Below are positions 8,574 through 15,803 of a stretch of 40,412 nucleotides of DNA, one piece after another. The notes under the pieces were generated by a model. That model saw only the letters and a program-made list of their open reading frames with translations. It had not been told where the DNA came from and made no database searches. This stretch comes from Planctomycetaceae bacterium (lineage in GTDB: Bacteria; Planctomycetota; Planctomycetia; Planctomycetales; Planctomycetaceae), in NCBI GenBank assembly GCA_029243145.1, contig JAQWSQ010000132.1, positions 1 to 40,412 of the forward strand. Reading direction: 5' to 3'. How positions within the stretch are numbered: position 1 is the stretch's first letter; every line of letters begins with the position of its first letter. A program made the translations under genes and the position numbers.

Positions 8574-10043
8574 ATGAACATTGACCATACCGAACTTGTC
8601 TACTTGCTGTTAGTGCTGATGATCCCTCTGGGTGCGGCATTGCGGCATCTCGCCTTAAGGGTTGAGAACAGTTTAAGAATGGAACAAAACAGCGGTTTGA
8701 GCCGTTGGTTGTTTGCGATAGCGATCGGTTTCATTTTGGGTGGGAGTGTCTTGGTGAAGCTGACGAGCTTGACGCACAATGGAGTTTTGTTTCTCTTTCT
8801 CGTTTATATTGGCGTCGGCGTCATCTTTCTACTGAGTTCACGCGCGGTTGTTTGGAAAGAGATTTCGGAACGTGAGCGCCGTGTGTTACGGTCAGCGAGT
8901 ATGATTCGTCGCGTGGGTAACGCAATGCTGGCTGCGATTTTTGTGTTCATTCCTTGGGGTTTCGGGATCGTTGTCTGCCTGCCTCTTTTAATTGGATGCG
9001 CTTATGCCCGACGTGCCCGAACTTGGATGGATCAGGGAGCCATTCTCTGGACTATCGCGATATCCATGAAGTCAGGAAGTGATCTCGTCACGGAACTTGA
9101 TCTGATTTCCGGGACACTCTCGAGACGATTTCGTCGGCGTGTTGATCGGTTGGCTTTCCTCTTATCTCACGGAATGCCTCTCTCAAGCTCACTCTCGTGC
9201 GTACCGGGAATCGTACCTAATTCAGCACTTCTGACCATTCGCGCAGGAGACACCAGCGGTTATTTGCAACAGGCGGTGGTTGATGCTGCCACACATCACG
9301 GGCATCAACATCGGCTTCGCCCGATGTCTGGTTTTTCGCCAACAATGGCGACCATGTATGTCATGTGTGTGCCGTTGATCGGGTCGTTCATTGTTTTTGG
9401 TTTGATGAAGTGGATTATTCCCAAGTTCAAAGAAATTTTTGAGGGCTTCGATAGGGAGCTTCCGCTACAGACCGTCTCGTTGATTGAAACTGCGGATTTT
9501 TTGACATCCGGTCCTTGGGCATTGCTGTTGTTTCTGACTTATCTCGGGTTAAACATTCTCGCAATCATTGGATTTATGAAGGGGTTTCGAGAAATTGATT
9601 ATCCTCTGGTGGGACGATTCGTTCGCCGATTGGATGTACCTGAACTCTTACGAATACTATCTTCAACGGCCGATGCTAAACGTCCATTTGAAGAAACCGT
9701 GCATTTGATGTCGTTTGCACATCGTCGCTCGGCAATCAAAGACGCGATGCAAAAGGTCGAACAACATTTCAAACAAGGAGACGATCTTTGGAACGCGATG
9801 CAAACGACCGGTTTGATCACACGACCCGAGTCGGCACTCTTAAAATCGGCACAGGATGCGGGGAATTTGCCTTGGGCACTCAATCAAGTCGCCGATTCGC
9901 TGGAGCGCCGCTTCGCCTTCCGGTGGATGGCCACTTTGGAGTTCTTACAGCCTGCAGTGGTGTTGTTCATGGGCTTCGTCACTTTGTTCATTTGTCTGGG
10001 GATGTTTATGCCGTTGATTAAATTGCTGAATGATCTCAGCTAG
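8574..10043 (+). CDS. GspF-like platform protein with extra N-terminal membrane domain (third of three)
   Basis: At 489 residues it is longer than canonical GspF. Residues 160-281 and 355-480 form two F-domains. IIPKFKEIFEGFDRELP (281-297) and the C-terminus MPLIKLLNDLS align with the second GspF. Unlike GspF, the first 150 residues carry about four hydrophobic helices (near 8-26, 44-62, 68-88 and 115-145) in place of the usual soluble N-terminal segment. Start ATG 8574 lies 38 bases after the previous stop. Context (ATPase, two other GspF genes, pseudopilins) supports a platform role, but the extra membrane region suggests a different partner or a larger platform. The F-domain call is firm and the role of the N-terminal part unknown. 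Confidence 0.9.
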   Translation: MNIDHTELVYLLLVLMIPLGAALRHLALRVENSLRMEQNSGLSRWLFAIAIGFILGGSVLVKLTSLTHNGVLFLFLVYIGVGVIFLLSSRAVVWKEISERERRVLRSASMIRRVGNAMLAAIFVFIPWGFGIVVCLPLLIGCAYARRARTWMDQGAILWTIAISMKSGSDLVTELDLISGTLSRRFRRRVDRLAFLLSHGMPLSSSLSCVPGIVPNSALLTIRAGDTSGYLQQAVVDAATHHGHQHRLRPMSGFSPTMATMYVMCVPLIGSFIVFGLMKWIIPKFKEIFEGFDRELPLQTVSLIETADFLTSGPWALLLFLTYLGLNILAIIGFMKGFREIDYPLVGRFVRRLDVPELLRILSSTADAKRPFEETVHLMSFAHRRSAIKDAMQKVEQHFKQGDDLWNAMQTTGLITRPESALLKSAQDAGNLPWALNQVADSLERRFAFRWMATLEFLQPAVVLFMGFVTLFICLGMFMPLIKLLNDLS

Positions 10044-10073
10044 AAACCTGTGGGAGAATTTTTTCCTCCGTTC

Positions 10074-10529
10074 ATGAAGTTTGTTATGCGTCACACCATT
10101 TCACAATTCACAAAAAGTCGAACACGACAATCCCGCGACGGGATTACGTCACTGGAGTTGATCGTCTCGATGATTTTGATCGGGATGCTGATCAGTACCA
10201 TTATGCCGATGGTCCGTTGGGCCGGTCATCAGAAACGGGAGTCCGAACGTCGTACTCTCGCCATCGAGATTGTCACCAATCAGCTAGAAGAACTTGCTGT
10301 CAAATCGTATGAAGAACTGACCGAATTCGATGCCAGTCTCTTAAAACTCACCGACGAGCAAGGTCGGTTACTCCCCGAGAGCGAATTGATGCTTCATGTG
10401 AAACCGACATCGGCGGCACCCATCGGGAAACAGATCAAGCTCTCCCTCTCTTGGACAAACAGTGCTGGGCAGCCGGCACGTCCTGTCAAACTGACCACCA
10501 TTGTTTATCCACCGGGAGGTCAACCATGA
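10074..10529 (+). CDS. Type II secretion pseudopilin-like protein (GspI/PilV-like)
   Basis: A 151-residue prepilin with a prepilin-peptidase site G23|I24 and Glu at +5 (GITSLE), followed by a hydrophobic helix LIVSMILIGMLISTIMP. The rest is a small globular domain with an N-terminal helix rich in Glu/Arg. It resembles minor pseudopilins of the GspI/PilV kind, judged from size and motif only. An upstream in-frame GTG at 10050 is possible; ATG 10074 is chosen because it gives a normal 23-residue leader, and ATG 10086 is another option. It lies 30 bases after the third GspF gene, and its stop overlaps the next start (ATGA), so translation is coupled. Confidence 0.85.
   Translation: MKFVMRHTISQFTKSRTRQSRDGITSLELIVSMILIGMLISTIMPMVRWAGHQKRESERRTLAIEIVTNQLEELAVKSYEELTEFDASLLKLTDEQGRLLPESELMLHVKPTSAAPIGKQIKLSLSWTNSAGQPARPVKLTTIVYPPGGQP
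10514..10519 (+). promoter_or_regulatory. Ribosome binding site GGGAGG fixing the start at 10526
   Basis: GGGAGG lies six bases before ATG 10526 and inside the 3' end of the preceding gene. It decides against the longer open frame that begins at 10451. Confidence 0.75.
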
Positions 10530-11053
10530 AAGGTCATCGTCGAGACGGAAAAACATTGATCGAAATGTTGGTCGTCATTCACATATTGGGCGTGGTCACT
10601 GTGATGTGTGCCACCATCATGGCATCGATCATGCGTATTGATGGCCACAATCGCACCTCGTTGGTCAATACGACGGCTCACAGCGATCTGTCCATTCGTT
10701 TTCGGCAAGACGCACACGAAGCGTCAGCGGTGCGAATTTATCAGATCGATAAAGAGTTGATGGGGCTCGAATTTTCCACCGGACCAGAGACCGCTGTCCT
10801 CTATACATCCAACGAAGGGCGTGTTTTGCGCGAGGCCGTTGATGGTGACACGACCACACAACGCGATCAATACCCGTTGGGGTGTGAGACGGTCATTTTT
10901 GCCGAAGCGGGAGAAAATAACTCGCAAATCGTGTTGTCTTATACGAAAAGAAAAGATCGCGACCATCCCGATTCACCACTCCGCACGTTTCACATGTTGG
11001 CCGTTCGTGGTAAAGATCTTCGCTTTCAGAATATTGCGGAGGGTACGCCATGA
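10526..11053 (+). CDS. Type II secretion pseudopilin-like protein (GspJ/PilW-like)
   Basis: A 175-residue protein with a short prepilin leader: G8|K9 then TLIE13, followed by a hydrophobic helix (MLVVIHILGVVTVMCATIMA). The residue after the cleavage Gly is Lys rather than the usual Phe/Met. The remainder is a predicted beta-rich domain (residues 55-175) as in GspJ/PilW-type minor pseudopilins; the assignment rests on motif, size and gene order. The start is set by a strong GGGAGG and an ATGA overlap with the previous gene. Its own stop overlaps the next ATG in the same way, so three small genes form a translationally coupled unit. Confidence 0.83.
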   Translation: MKGHRRDGKTLIEMLVVIHILGVVTVMCATIMASIMRIDGHNRTSLVNTTAHSDLSIRFRQDAHEASAVRIYQIDKELMGLEFSTGPETAVLYTSNEGRVLREAVDGDTTTQRDQYPLGCETVIFAEAGENNSQIVLSYTKRKDRDHPDSPLRTFHMLAVRGKDLRFQNIAEGTP

Positions 11054-11493
11054 AACACTTTCGGAAAAGAGCAGAAACGATCGAGGTATTTGATCAGACA
11101 AGCCGTCAGGGAGCCGTCGCCGTTGTGGTGTTATTGGCCATTCTGGTGATCTTCTCTCTCGGACTCACCATGTTGCAGACCACTCTGAAAGAACGCGAAC
11201 GGACTCTCCAATTCGAGCAGCGACAACAATCGGCTTGGATTGCCGCTGCTGGCATCGAGCACGCCGTGTATCAATTACGGACCAATCCCGCTTACACGGG
11301 AGAAATCTGGAAGCTCAGCGAAGACGAACTGGTTGGGAAGTATTCGGGCCAGGTCGAAATTCAAATTGCAGACAATGCAGACAACAGGGGAAAATCGGTC
11401 ACTGTGATCGCCGACTATCCGAACGATCTCCAACATCGCATCCGCACACGACGAGAAATCATCGTCGATGTCGGAGCACCCACCAACAACTGA
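11050..11493 (+). CDS. PilX/GspK-like pilus-assembly protein
   Basis: A 147-residue protein with one N-terminal membrane helix near residues 22-42 (GAVAVVVLLAILVIFSLGL) preceded by a charged leader. There is no Glu at +5 after the possible cleavage Gly21, which is the pattern of GspK and PilX-like tip components. Residues 43-75 look helical (ERERTLQFEQRQQSAWIAA, then GIEHAVYQLR), as in PilX N-terminal regions. It is much shorter than canonical GspK and lacks its large inserted domain. ATG 11050 overlaps the previous stop (ATGA). Its position as the third small gene in the pseudopilin set agrees with a tip-complex role, but identity is by pattern and context only. Confidence 0.72.
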   Translation: MKHFRKRAETIEVFDQTSRQGAVAVVVLLAILVIFSLGLTMLQTTLKERERTLQFEQRQQSAWIAAAGIEHAVYQLRTNPAYTGEIWKLSEDELVGKYSGQVEIQIADNADNRGKSVTVIADYPNDLQHRIRTRREIIVDVGAPTNN

Positions 11494-11500
11494 ACCGAAC

Positions 11501-11506
11501 GAGGAA
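11501..11506 (+). promoter_or_regulatory. Ribosome binding site GAGGAA for the DUF1559 prepilin
   Basis: GAGGAA lies six bases before ATG 11513. It favours this start over the in-frame upstream ATG at 11468, which would overlap the preceding gene and add 15 polar residues to the leader. Confidence 0.65.
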
Positions 11507-11512
11507 CAGATT

Positions 11513-12526
11513 ATGGACATCTCAAATCTAGCTGATTGCCCACGGCGAACGACGGTAAGGCGTGGGTTTACGCTCATTGAACTGCTGGTCGTGATCGCCA
11601 TTATCGCCGTCTTGGTGGCGTTATTGTTACCCGCCGTCCAACAGGCGCGGGAAGCCGCCCGGCGAGCGGCGTGTAAGAACAACCTGATGCAAATCGGCAT
11701 CGCCTTACACAGCTACGAAATGTCGTTTGAAGTGCTACCACCGGGAAGCGTGAATGTGACCCGCCCAATCACGGCATCAACGAACGAGTATCAAATGGGT
11801 TGGTGGGTGCAGGTTCTCCCTTATGTGGGAGAGCAGAATGCGTTCAACAAAGTGGACTTTAACGTGGGTGCGTACGATAAAAAGAACGAAACGGTCAGAA
11901 CTTACTCGTTCGGTCTCCTACAATGCCCGTCGAGTCCGCAGCAATTTGGAGGATCCGGTAGAACGGCACTCACCAGTTATTACGGCGTCCATCATCACGA
12001 AGAAGCACCCATCGATATTGATAACACCGGCGTGATGTTTTTGAATAGCAGTATCGGTTTCGATGACATCACCGACGGTCGCGGTTATACGCTGTTTGTG
12101 GGAGAATCGAACATCGAATTTGTGCCTCCTGCCGGTGCGGTTGTGGAAGTAGAAGAGCCAGAAGCTGAGAATGGAGACGAAGGAGAGTACGGCATGGGTG
12201 GGTATGGCGGTTACGGAGCAGAAACGTCTCCCTTCGGTTGGATGTCGGGGACGGGGGCTTCGTTGCGCAATACGGGGACACCCATTAACGAGACTTCCGT
12301 CATGTTTGGTGTCGGAGGAGGATATGGAGCCGAAGAAGAACCTGAACCTGAAGCAGAAGAGGGAGAAGCTCACAATGTTGTCGGAGGATTCGGCTCGTTT
12401 CATACCGGGGGCGCGCAATTTTTGATCGGTGACGGTAGCGTGAGATTTCTCAGTCAAAATATCAATCAGACTCTCTACACACATTTGGGGAATCGTGCCG
12501 ATGGAGAACTGGTCGGCGAATTTTAG
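11513..12526 (+). CDS. DUF1559 prepilin-like protein with acidic Gly/Tyr-rich inserts
   Basis: A 337-residue planctomycete-type prepilin. The leader ends at G18|F19 with E23 (RRGFTLIELLVVIAI), followed by the family signature LLPAVQQAREAARR and KNNLMQIGIALHSYE. The C-terminal DUF1559 motif is present: an FHTGGAQFLIGDGSVRF stretch (H-X9-DG type). Unusually, two low-complexity stretches rich in Glu, Gly and Tyr (roughly residues 208-240 and 276-300) interrupt the globular domain. Planctomycete genomes carry many DUF1559 paralogues, mostly orphan; this one directly follows the assembly genes (19 bases after the PilX-like stop) and may be the major subunit of this apparatus. That last point is inference. 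Confidence 0.9.
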   Translation: MDISNLADCPRRTTVRRGFTLIELLVVIAIIAVLVALLLPAVQQAREAARRAACKNNLMQIGIALHSYEMSFEVLPPGSVNVTRPITASTNEYQMGWWVQVLPYVGEQNAFNKVDFNVGAYDKKNETVRTYSFGLLQCPSSPQQFGGSGRTALTSYYGVHHHEEAPIDIDNTGVMFLNSSIGFDDITDGRGYTLFVGESNIEFVPPAGAVVEVEEPEAENGDEGEYGMGGYGGYGAETSPFGWMSGTGASLRNTGTPINETSVMFGVGGGYGAEEEPEPEAEEGEAHNVVGGFGSFHTGGAQFLIGDGSVRFLSQNINQTLYTHLGNRADGELVGEF

Positions 12527-12550
12527 TAAACAGAGAAGTGATACAAGTTT

Positions 12551-13078
12551 ATGACGGTTGAAAACGAAAATCCTGAACTGGTTGATGTGACCGTATTTCA
12601 TTTGGAAATGTGTTCGCGGCCTGCGCGAGAGGTTCGCGTACCCGAGGGTCGGCTGGAAGTGTTGGAGGTGGCGTCACCTGCTATCGCCTATTATCGTTTC
12701 TTGTACGATGCGGTGGGGCAGGATTACCGTTGGCTCAGCCGACGCAAAATGAGTGACACCGAATTAGCGGCCGTCATCCATCACCCCGACACAGAAATGT
12801 TTGTGCTGCACGTCGATGGTTGTCCCGCCGGCTTTGCAGAACTCGATTGTCGGGATAGGAACGAGATCGAGTTAGTTCAGTTCGGCTTAATGGGAGAGTA
12901 TCATGGCCGGGGCTTGGGAGGCTGGTTTTTGAACTGGGTGATTGATACCGTCTGGAGCCGCACGCCTGAGCGGTTCTGGTTACACACTTGCACGTTCGAT
13001 CATCCCGCCGCTCTGGGGATGTATCAAAAAGCTGGTTTTCAGATCTTCAAAGAAGAACAATTAAAACGCGAATATTGA
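12551..13078 (+). CDS. GNAT family N-acetyltransferase
   Basis: A 175-residue protein with the GNAT acetyl-CoA-binding pattern: a beta strand IELVQFGLM, then the loop GRGLGG (in EYHGRGLGGWFLNWVID), and the C-terminal motif HTCTFDHPAALGMYQKAGF typical of GNAT motif B. Substrate cannot be told. It starts 24 bases after the prepilin stop behind an AGAGAAG-like ribosome site, so it may share the upstream transcript, though it has no obvious link to pilus assembly. It is followed closely by the small cysteine protein gene. Length is normal for the family. Confidence 0.85.
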   Translation: MTVENENPELVDVTVFHLEMCSRPAREVRVPEGRLEVLEVASPAIAYYRFLYDAVGQDYRWLSRRKMSDTELAAVIHHPDTEMFVLHVDGCPAGFAELDCRDRNEIELVQFGLMGEYHGRGLGGWFLNWVIDTVWSRTPERFWLHTCTFDHPAALGMYQKAGFQIFKEEQLKREY

Positions 13079-13091
13079 ACGTATTGATCGA

Positions 13092-13277
13092 ATGACAATC
13101 CCCACGTTGTGTGACTACTGCCGACATCGCAAACTCGTCATCTCGGGCAAAGGCTCACGATTTCTCATGTGTCAAAAATCGTCCGAAGACAAACGCTATC
13201 CCAAATACCCACCGCAGCCGGTGGTCGAGTGTGCGGCATTCGACAGAGACGAACCATCTACCGGCTCGACTGACTGA
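13092..13277 (+). CDS. Small cysteine-containing protein, possible zinc ribbon
   Basis: A 61-residue protein that I do not recognise. It carries C7-x2-C10, C27 and C47, a spacing that could bind one zinc or an Fe-S centre. It is rich in Lys/Arg between residues 11 and 38 and has a Pro-rich turn (KYPPQP). It starts 13 bases after the GNAT stop, so it is probably in the same transcript. The intact frame, GNAT-linked position and patterned cysteines suggest a real gene. No clear ribosome binding site is seen. A nucleic-acid-binding or regulatory role would be a guess. Confidence 0.6.
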   Translation: MTIPTLCDYCRHRKLVISGKGSRFLMCQKSSEDKRYPKYPPQPVVECAAFDRDEPSTGSTD

Positions 13278-13339
13278 TCATCCATTTTACGAGTTCTGCC
13301 TCGATGTTCTTCTCAGAGAGCTTACTTTGCCAGAACGAT

Positions 13340-13801
13340 TCAGGAATTTTCTTTCTGCTTGCGACGACGCCTTGAAATGACTGCATCAAGTGACAGGCTT
13401 CCTGGGCCGGTCGCTAACAGAGTCAGATAACCGAACAGATACAGAATCGCCAACTCGTTGTCTTTTAGATTGGTGAGAAACGTGGCATCTCCTTCGATCA
13501 CATGCAAACTGTGAACCACAAAGATCACAACAATGAATGTAAACGTGAGGGCGGCAGCCGCCAGACGAGTTGCAAATCCTAAAAGTAGTAAGAGAGAGCA
13601 ACCCGCTTCTGCGGCAATGGTGCCAATCAAACTCCATTTGGGACCGATCCCCAACGGATCGGGAAATGTCTCAACTTTATCTTGGTATGTTTGAAGTTTC
13701 GGCAAGCCGTGCAAAAACAACATCATCAAGCCCAGACCGAAACGTATATTCAACAAGCCGACAGAACTAAACAATCCATTGGGTTTAATCAAAATCTCCA
13801 T
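13340..13801 (-). CDS. DoxX family membrane protein
   Basis: A 153-residue integral membrane protein with four hydrophobic segments: near residues 15-32 (LLNIRFGLGLMMLFLHG), 57-75, 80-98 and 117-131. The pattern R-F-x-L-G-x-x-x-L-F-x-H-G-xx-K in the first helix and the AAEAGCSLLLLLGFATRLAA segment are DoxX hallmarks. The C-terminus is strongly basic (RRRRKQK). Function is poorly defined; members are linked to quinone oxidoreductase or redox partners. The open frame extends upstream to 13936, but ATG 13801 gives the normal DoxX start, and the extension reads like non-coding sequence. It lies downstream of, and on the same strand as, the gamma-glutamyltransferase gene. Confidence 0.87.
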   Translation of the reverse strand: MEILIKPNGLFSSVGLLNIRFGLGLMMLFLHGLPKLQTYQDKVETFPDPLGIGPKWSLIGTIAAEAGCSLLLLLGFATRLAAAALTFTFIVVIFVVHSLHVIEGDATFLTNLKDNELAILYLFGYLTLLATGPGSLSLDAVISRRRRKQKENS

Positions 13802-13896
13802 CACAATCGAGTTGGGGGCTGTTGGCACAGTGTGGCAAAGATAGAATAAAATTGAAATCGCAGTTTGTGAGATTATTTCAGGTGCAACTTTCTGCT

Positions 13897-15630
13897 CTAC
13901 TTTTCGACACGAACAGCGGCCCCTCCTCGTCTCCAATCGGCCACTCCGGTGGCCACACCCGTCCGCAAATCGACTTCAATGCTGTGTGCAGAACCTTGTC
14001 GAGACTCATTTCGCTGAGAGACCGTGTGACCTCGCTGCTGTAAAGCCGACTTTAAGTCGTCGGGCAATGAGTCATCTCTCTCCAGACGTAACACATCGGG
14101 AAACCATTGATGATGAAACCGCGGGCCATCGACGGCTTCCGCCAATGAGCGTTCAAAAAAGAGTGTCTGTACCAGAATTTCCATCACTGTGTTGATGATG
14201 GTGCGTCCGCCGGGAGATCCGACCAAGAGTTTGACTTGACCGTCTTGTTTGATGATCACGGGCGATTGTGAACTCAGCATCCGTTTACCGGGAGCCATCA
14301 AATTGGGATTCGTTCCGATGCGTCCGCTGGTATCGGTTCGGCCCGGCACGGGATTGAAGTCTCCCATTTCGTTATTCAGCAGAAAACCGGCATCCTTCAC
14401 GACAATGCAACTGCCAAAGCTGGCTTCCAGCGTATAAGTGTTACTCACTCCCATACCGTCTTTGTCGATGACGGAGAAGTGAGTCGTTTGTGGTGATTCA
14501 TACGGTTCGGTGGAGATTACGATGTCGCCAACGATCTCTGCGCTGGGCGTTGCTCGTTTCTGATTGATGCTTGTTGCCAACTGCCGTGCATAATCGACTG
14601 ACCAGACCGATTTGTTGATGTCGGCGAAGTCGGCGTCTCCCAGGTGAGCCGCTCGTTCGCGAAACGCACGCCGCATCACCTCGGTGATCAAGTGGACTTG
14701 ATCCGCCGACCAAAAATATTGCTCATCTTTTTTGAGACCCAACGCCGCGAGCATGCGTAACTCCATCAGGACCGTCGTTCCCCCCGAACTGGGCAGTGGA
14801 GCCCCGTAGTAGTCATACCCTTTTAGCTTGGCGTGAATCGCCGGACGATGTTTCGCTCGATACTTCTTCAAGTCCTCCTTGGTGATCCAGCCATCTCCGC
14901 GCTGCATCTGGTCGATAATTTGATCGGCAATCGCTCCTTCATAAAAGGCTGTTGGACCTTGCTCAGCGATCAGTGAGAGAGTTCTTCCCAAATCAGGCTG
15001 GACTAATTGATCACCGGCTTCCCAGAATTGTTTTTCGGGAGGACCGTAAACACGCCGAAACTCGGCATAACGTTTATCGGTTTGGAGATCTTGTTGGCTC
15101 AAATAGATGTTGAGAGACCACGCGAGGTAATCATCGACGACGATTCCTTCTGCCGCGATTTGGGCAGCCGGTTCGACAAGTCGCTTCCAGGGAAGTTTGC
15201 CATATTTTTGATGAGCCAACCAAAACCCGGCAACCGTTCCGGGAACACCGACCATTCGTTCGTGCCGTCGGTTTGTCCAACTCGCAAGAGAATTTGGTTT
15301 GACGGATGCGGGTGCCGTTTCGCGGTACTCAATGCAGACGACATCTCGTTCGGGGGGAGCCACCATCATGAACCCGCCACCACCGATGTTGCCCGCTTCG
15401 GGCCAAGTGACCGCCATTGCGAATCCCGTGGCAATGGCCGCATCGACTGCGTTGCCACCCTCGGCAAGAACATCGGCACCAATCTGTGAGGCGATGTCAC
15501 AATTTGAGACGACGATTCCCTCGGTTCCCGATGCGGTTTGGACTGGTGTTCGATCCGGGCGGTCGAGAGGAGATGCCGAGTGGGCGACGGACACCCTACA
15601 GATGCAGACAGTCGCGATCAAAAATCTCAT
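13897..15630 (-). CDS. Gamma-glutamyltransferase (GGT)
   Basis: A 577-residue Ntn-hydrolase precursor. It should cleave gamma-glutamyl bonds (for example in glutathione) in the periplasm after cutting itself into two subunits. A signal peptide covers residues 1-20 (ending near AHSAS). The autoprocessing and catalytic Thr is T382 in QTTHFSVIDKDG. Further family signatures include AVDAAIATGFAM, GNIGGGGFM, YYGAPLPSSGGTT and MLSSQSPVI, plus the GSPGGRTI oxyanion region. ATG 15630 is preferred over the 12-codon longer frame because it starts the signal peptide and is preceded by GAGA. Length is normal. It is divergent from the D-aminoacylase gene, with 173 bases between the starts, and DoxX lies downstream. 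Confidence 0.94.
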   Translation of the reverse strand: MRFLIATVCICRVSVAHSASPLDRPDRTPVQTASGTEGIVVSNCDIASQIGADVLAEGGNAVDAAIATGFAMAVTWPEAGNIGGGGFMMVAPPERDVVCIEYRETAPASVKPNSLASWTNRRHERMVGVPGTVAGFWLAHQKYGKLPWKRLVEPAAQIAAEGIVVDDYLAWSLNIYLSQQDLQTDKRYAEFRRVYGPPEKQFWEAGDQLVQPDLGRTLSLIAEQGPTAFYEGAIADQIIDQMQRGDGWITKEDLKKYRAKHRPAIHAKLKGYDYYGAPLPSSGGTTVLMELRMLAALGLKKDEQYFWSADQVHLITEVMRRAFRERAAHLGDADFADINKSVWSVDYARQLATSINQKRATPSAEIVGDIVISTEPYESPQTTHFSVIDKDGMGVSNTYTLEASFGSCIVVKDAGFLLNNEMGDFNPVPGRTDTSGRIGTNPNLMAPGKRMLSSQSPVIIKQDGQVKLLVGSPGGRTIINTVMEILVQTLFFERSLAEAVDGPRFHHQWFPDVLRLERDDSLPDDLKSALQQRGHTVSQRNESRQGSAHSIEVDLRTGVATGVADWRRGGAAVRVEK

Positions 15631-15771
15631 CAAGTTCTCGCTTTTTTGAAAGAGAATAATACACATTGAGTCTGGTTTGACGATTGGTTCGAGTCAAGTC
15701 GATATCAATTTCTCGGGAATACTCTACCAATCTTTTATAGACTGGTTTGTGGATCCAGTCGGTGAGATTGA

Positions 15772-15777
15772 TATGAT
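15772..15777 (+). promoter_or_regulatory. Possible -10 box TATGAT of the D-aminoacylase-type gene
   Basis: TATGAT matches 5 of 6 consensus positions. A weak TTGTGG (15747-15752) sits 19 bases upstream. The start of transcription would be about 20 bases before GTG 15804. The evidence is limited. Confidence 0.25.
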
Positions 15778-15803
15778 AGATCTGGGCCCGACCTTAGAGC
15801 AAA

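Noticed and set aside
11468-11512. Upstream ATG extending the DUF1559 prepilin by 15 residues
   Set aside because: It would overlap the previous gene; the GAGGAA before ATG 11513 and a normal 18-residue leader favour the shorter form.
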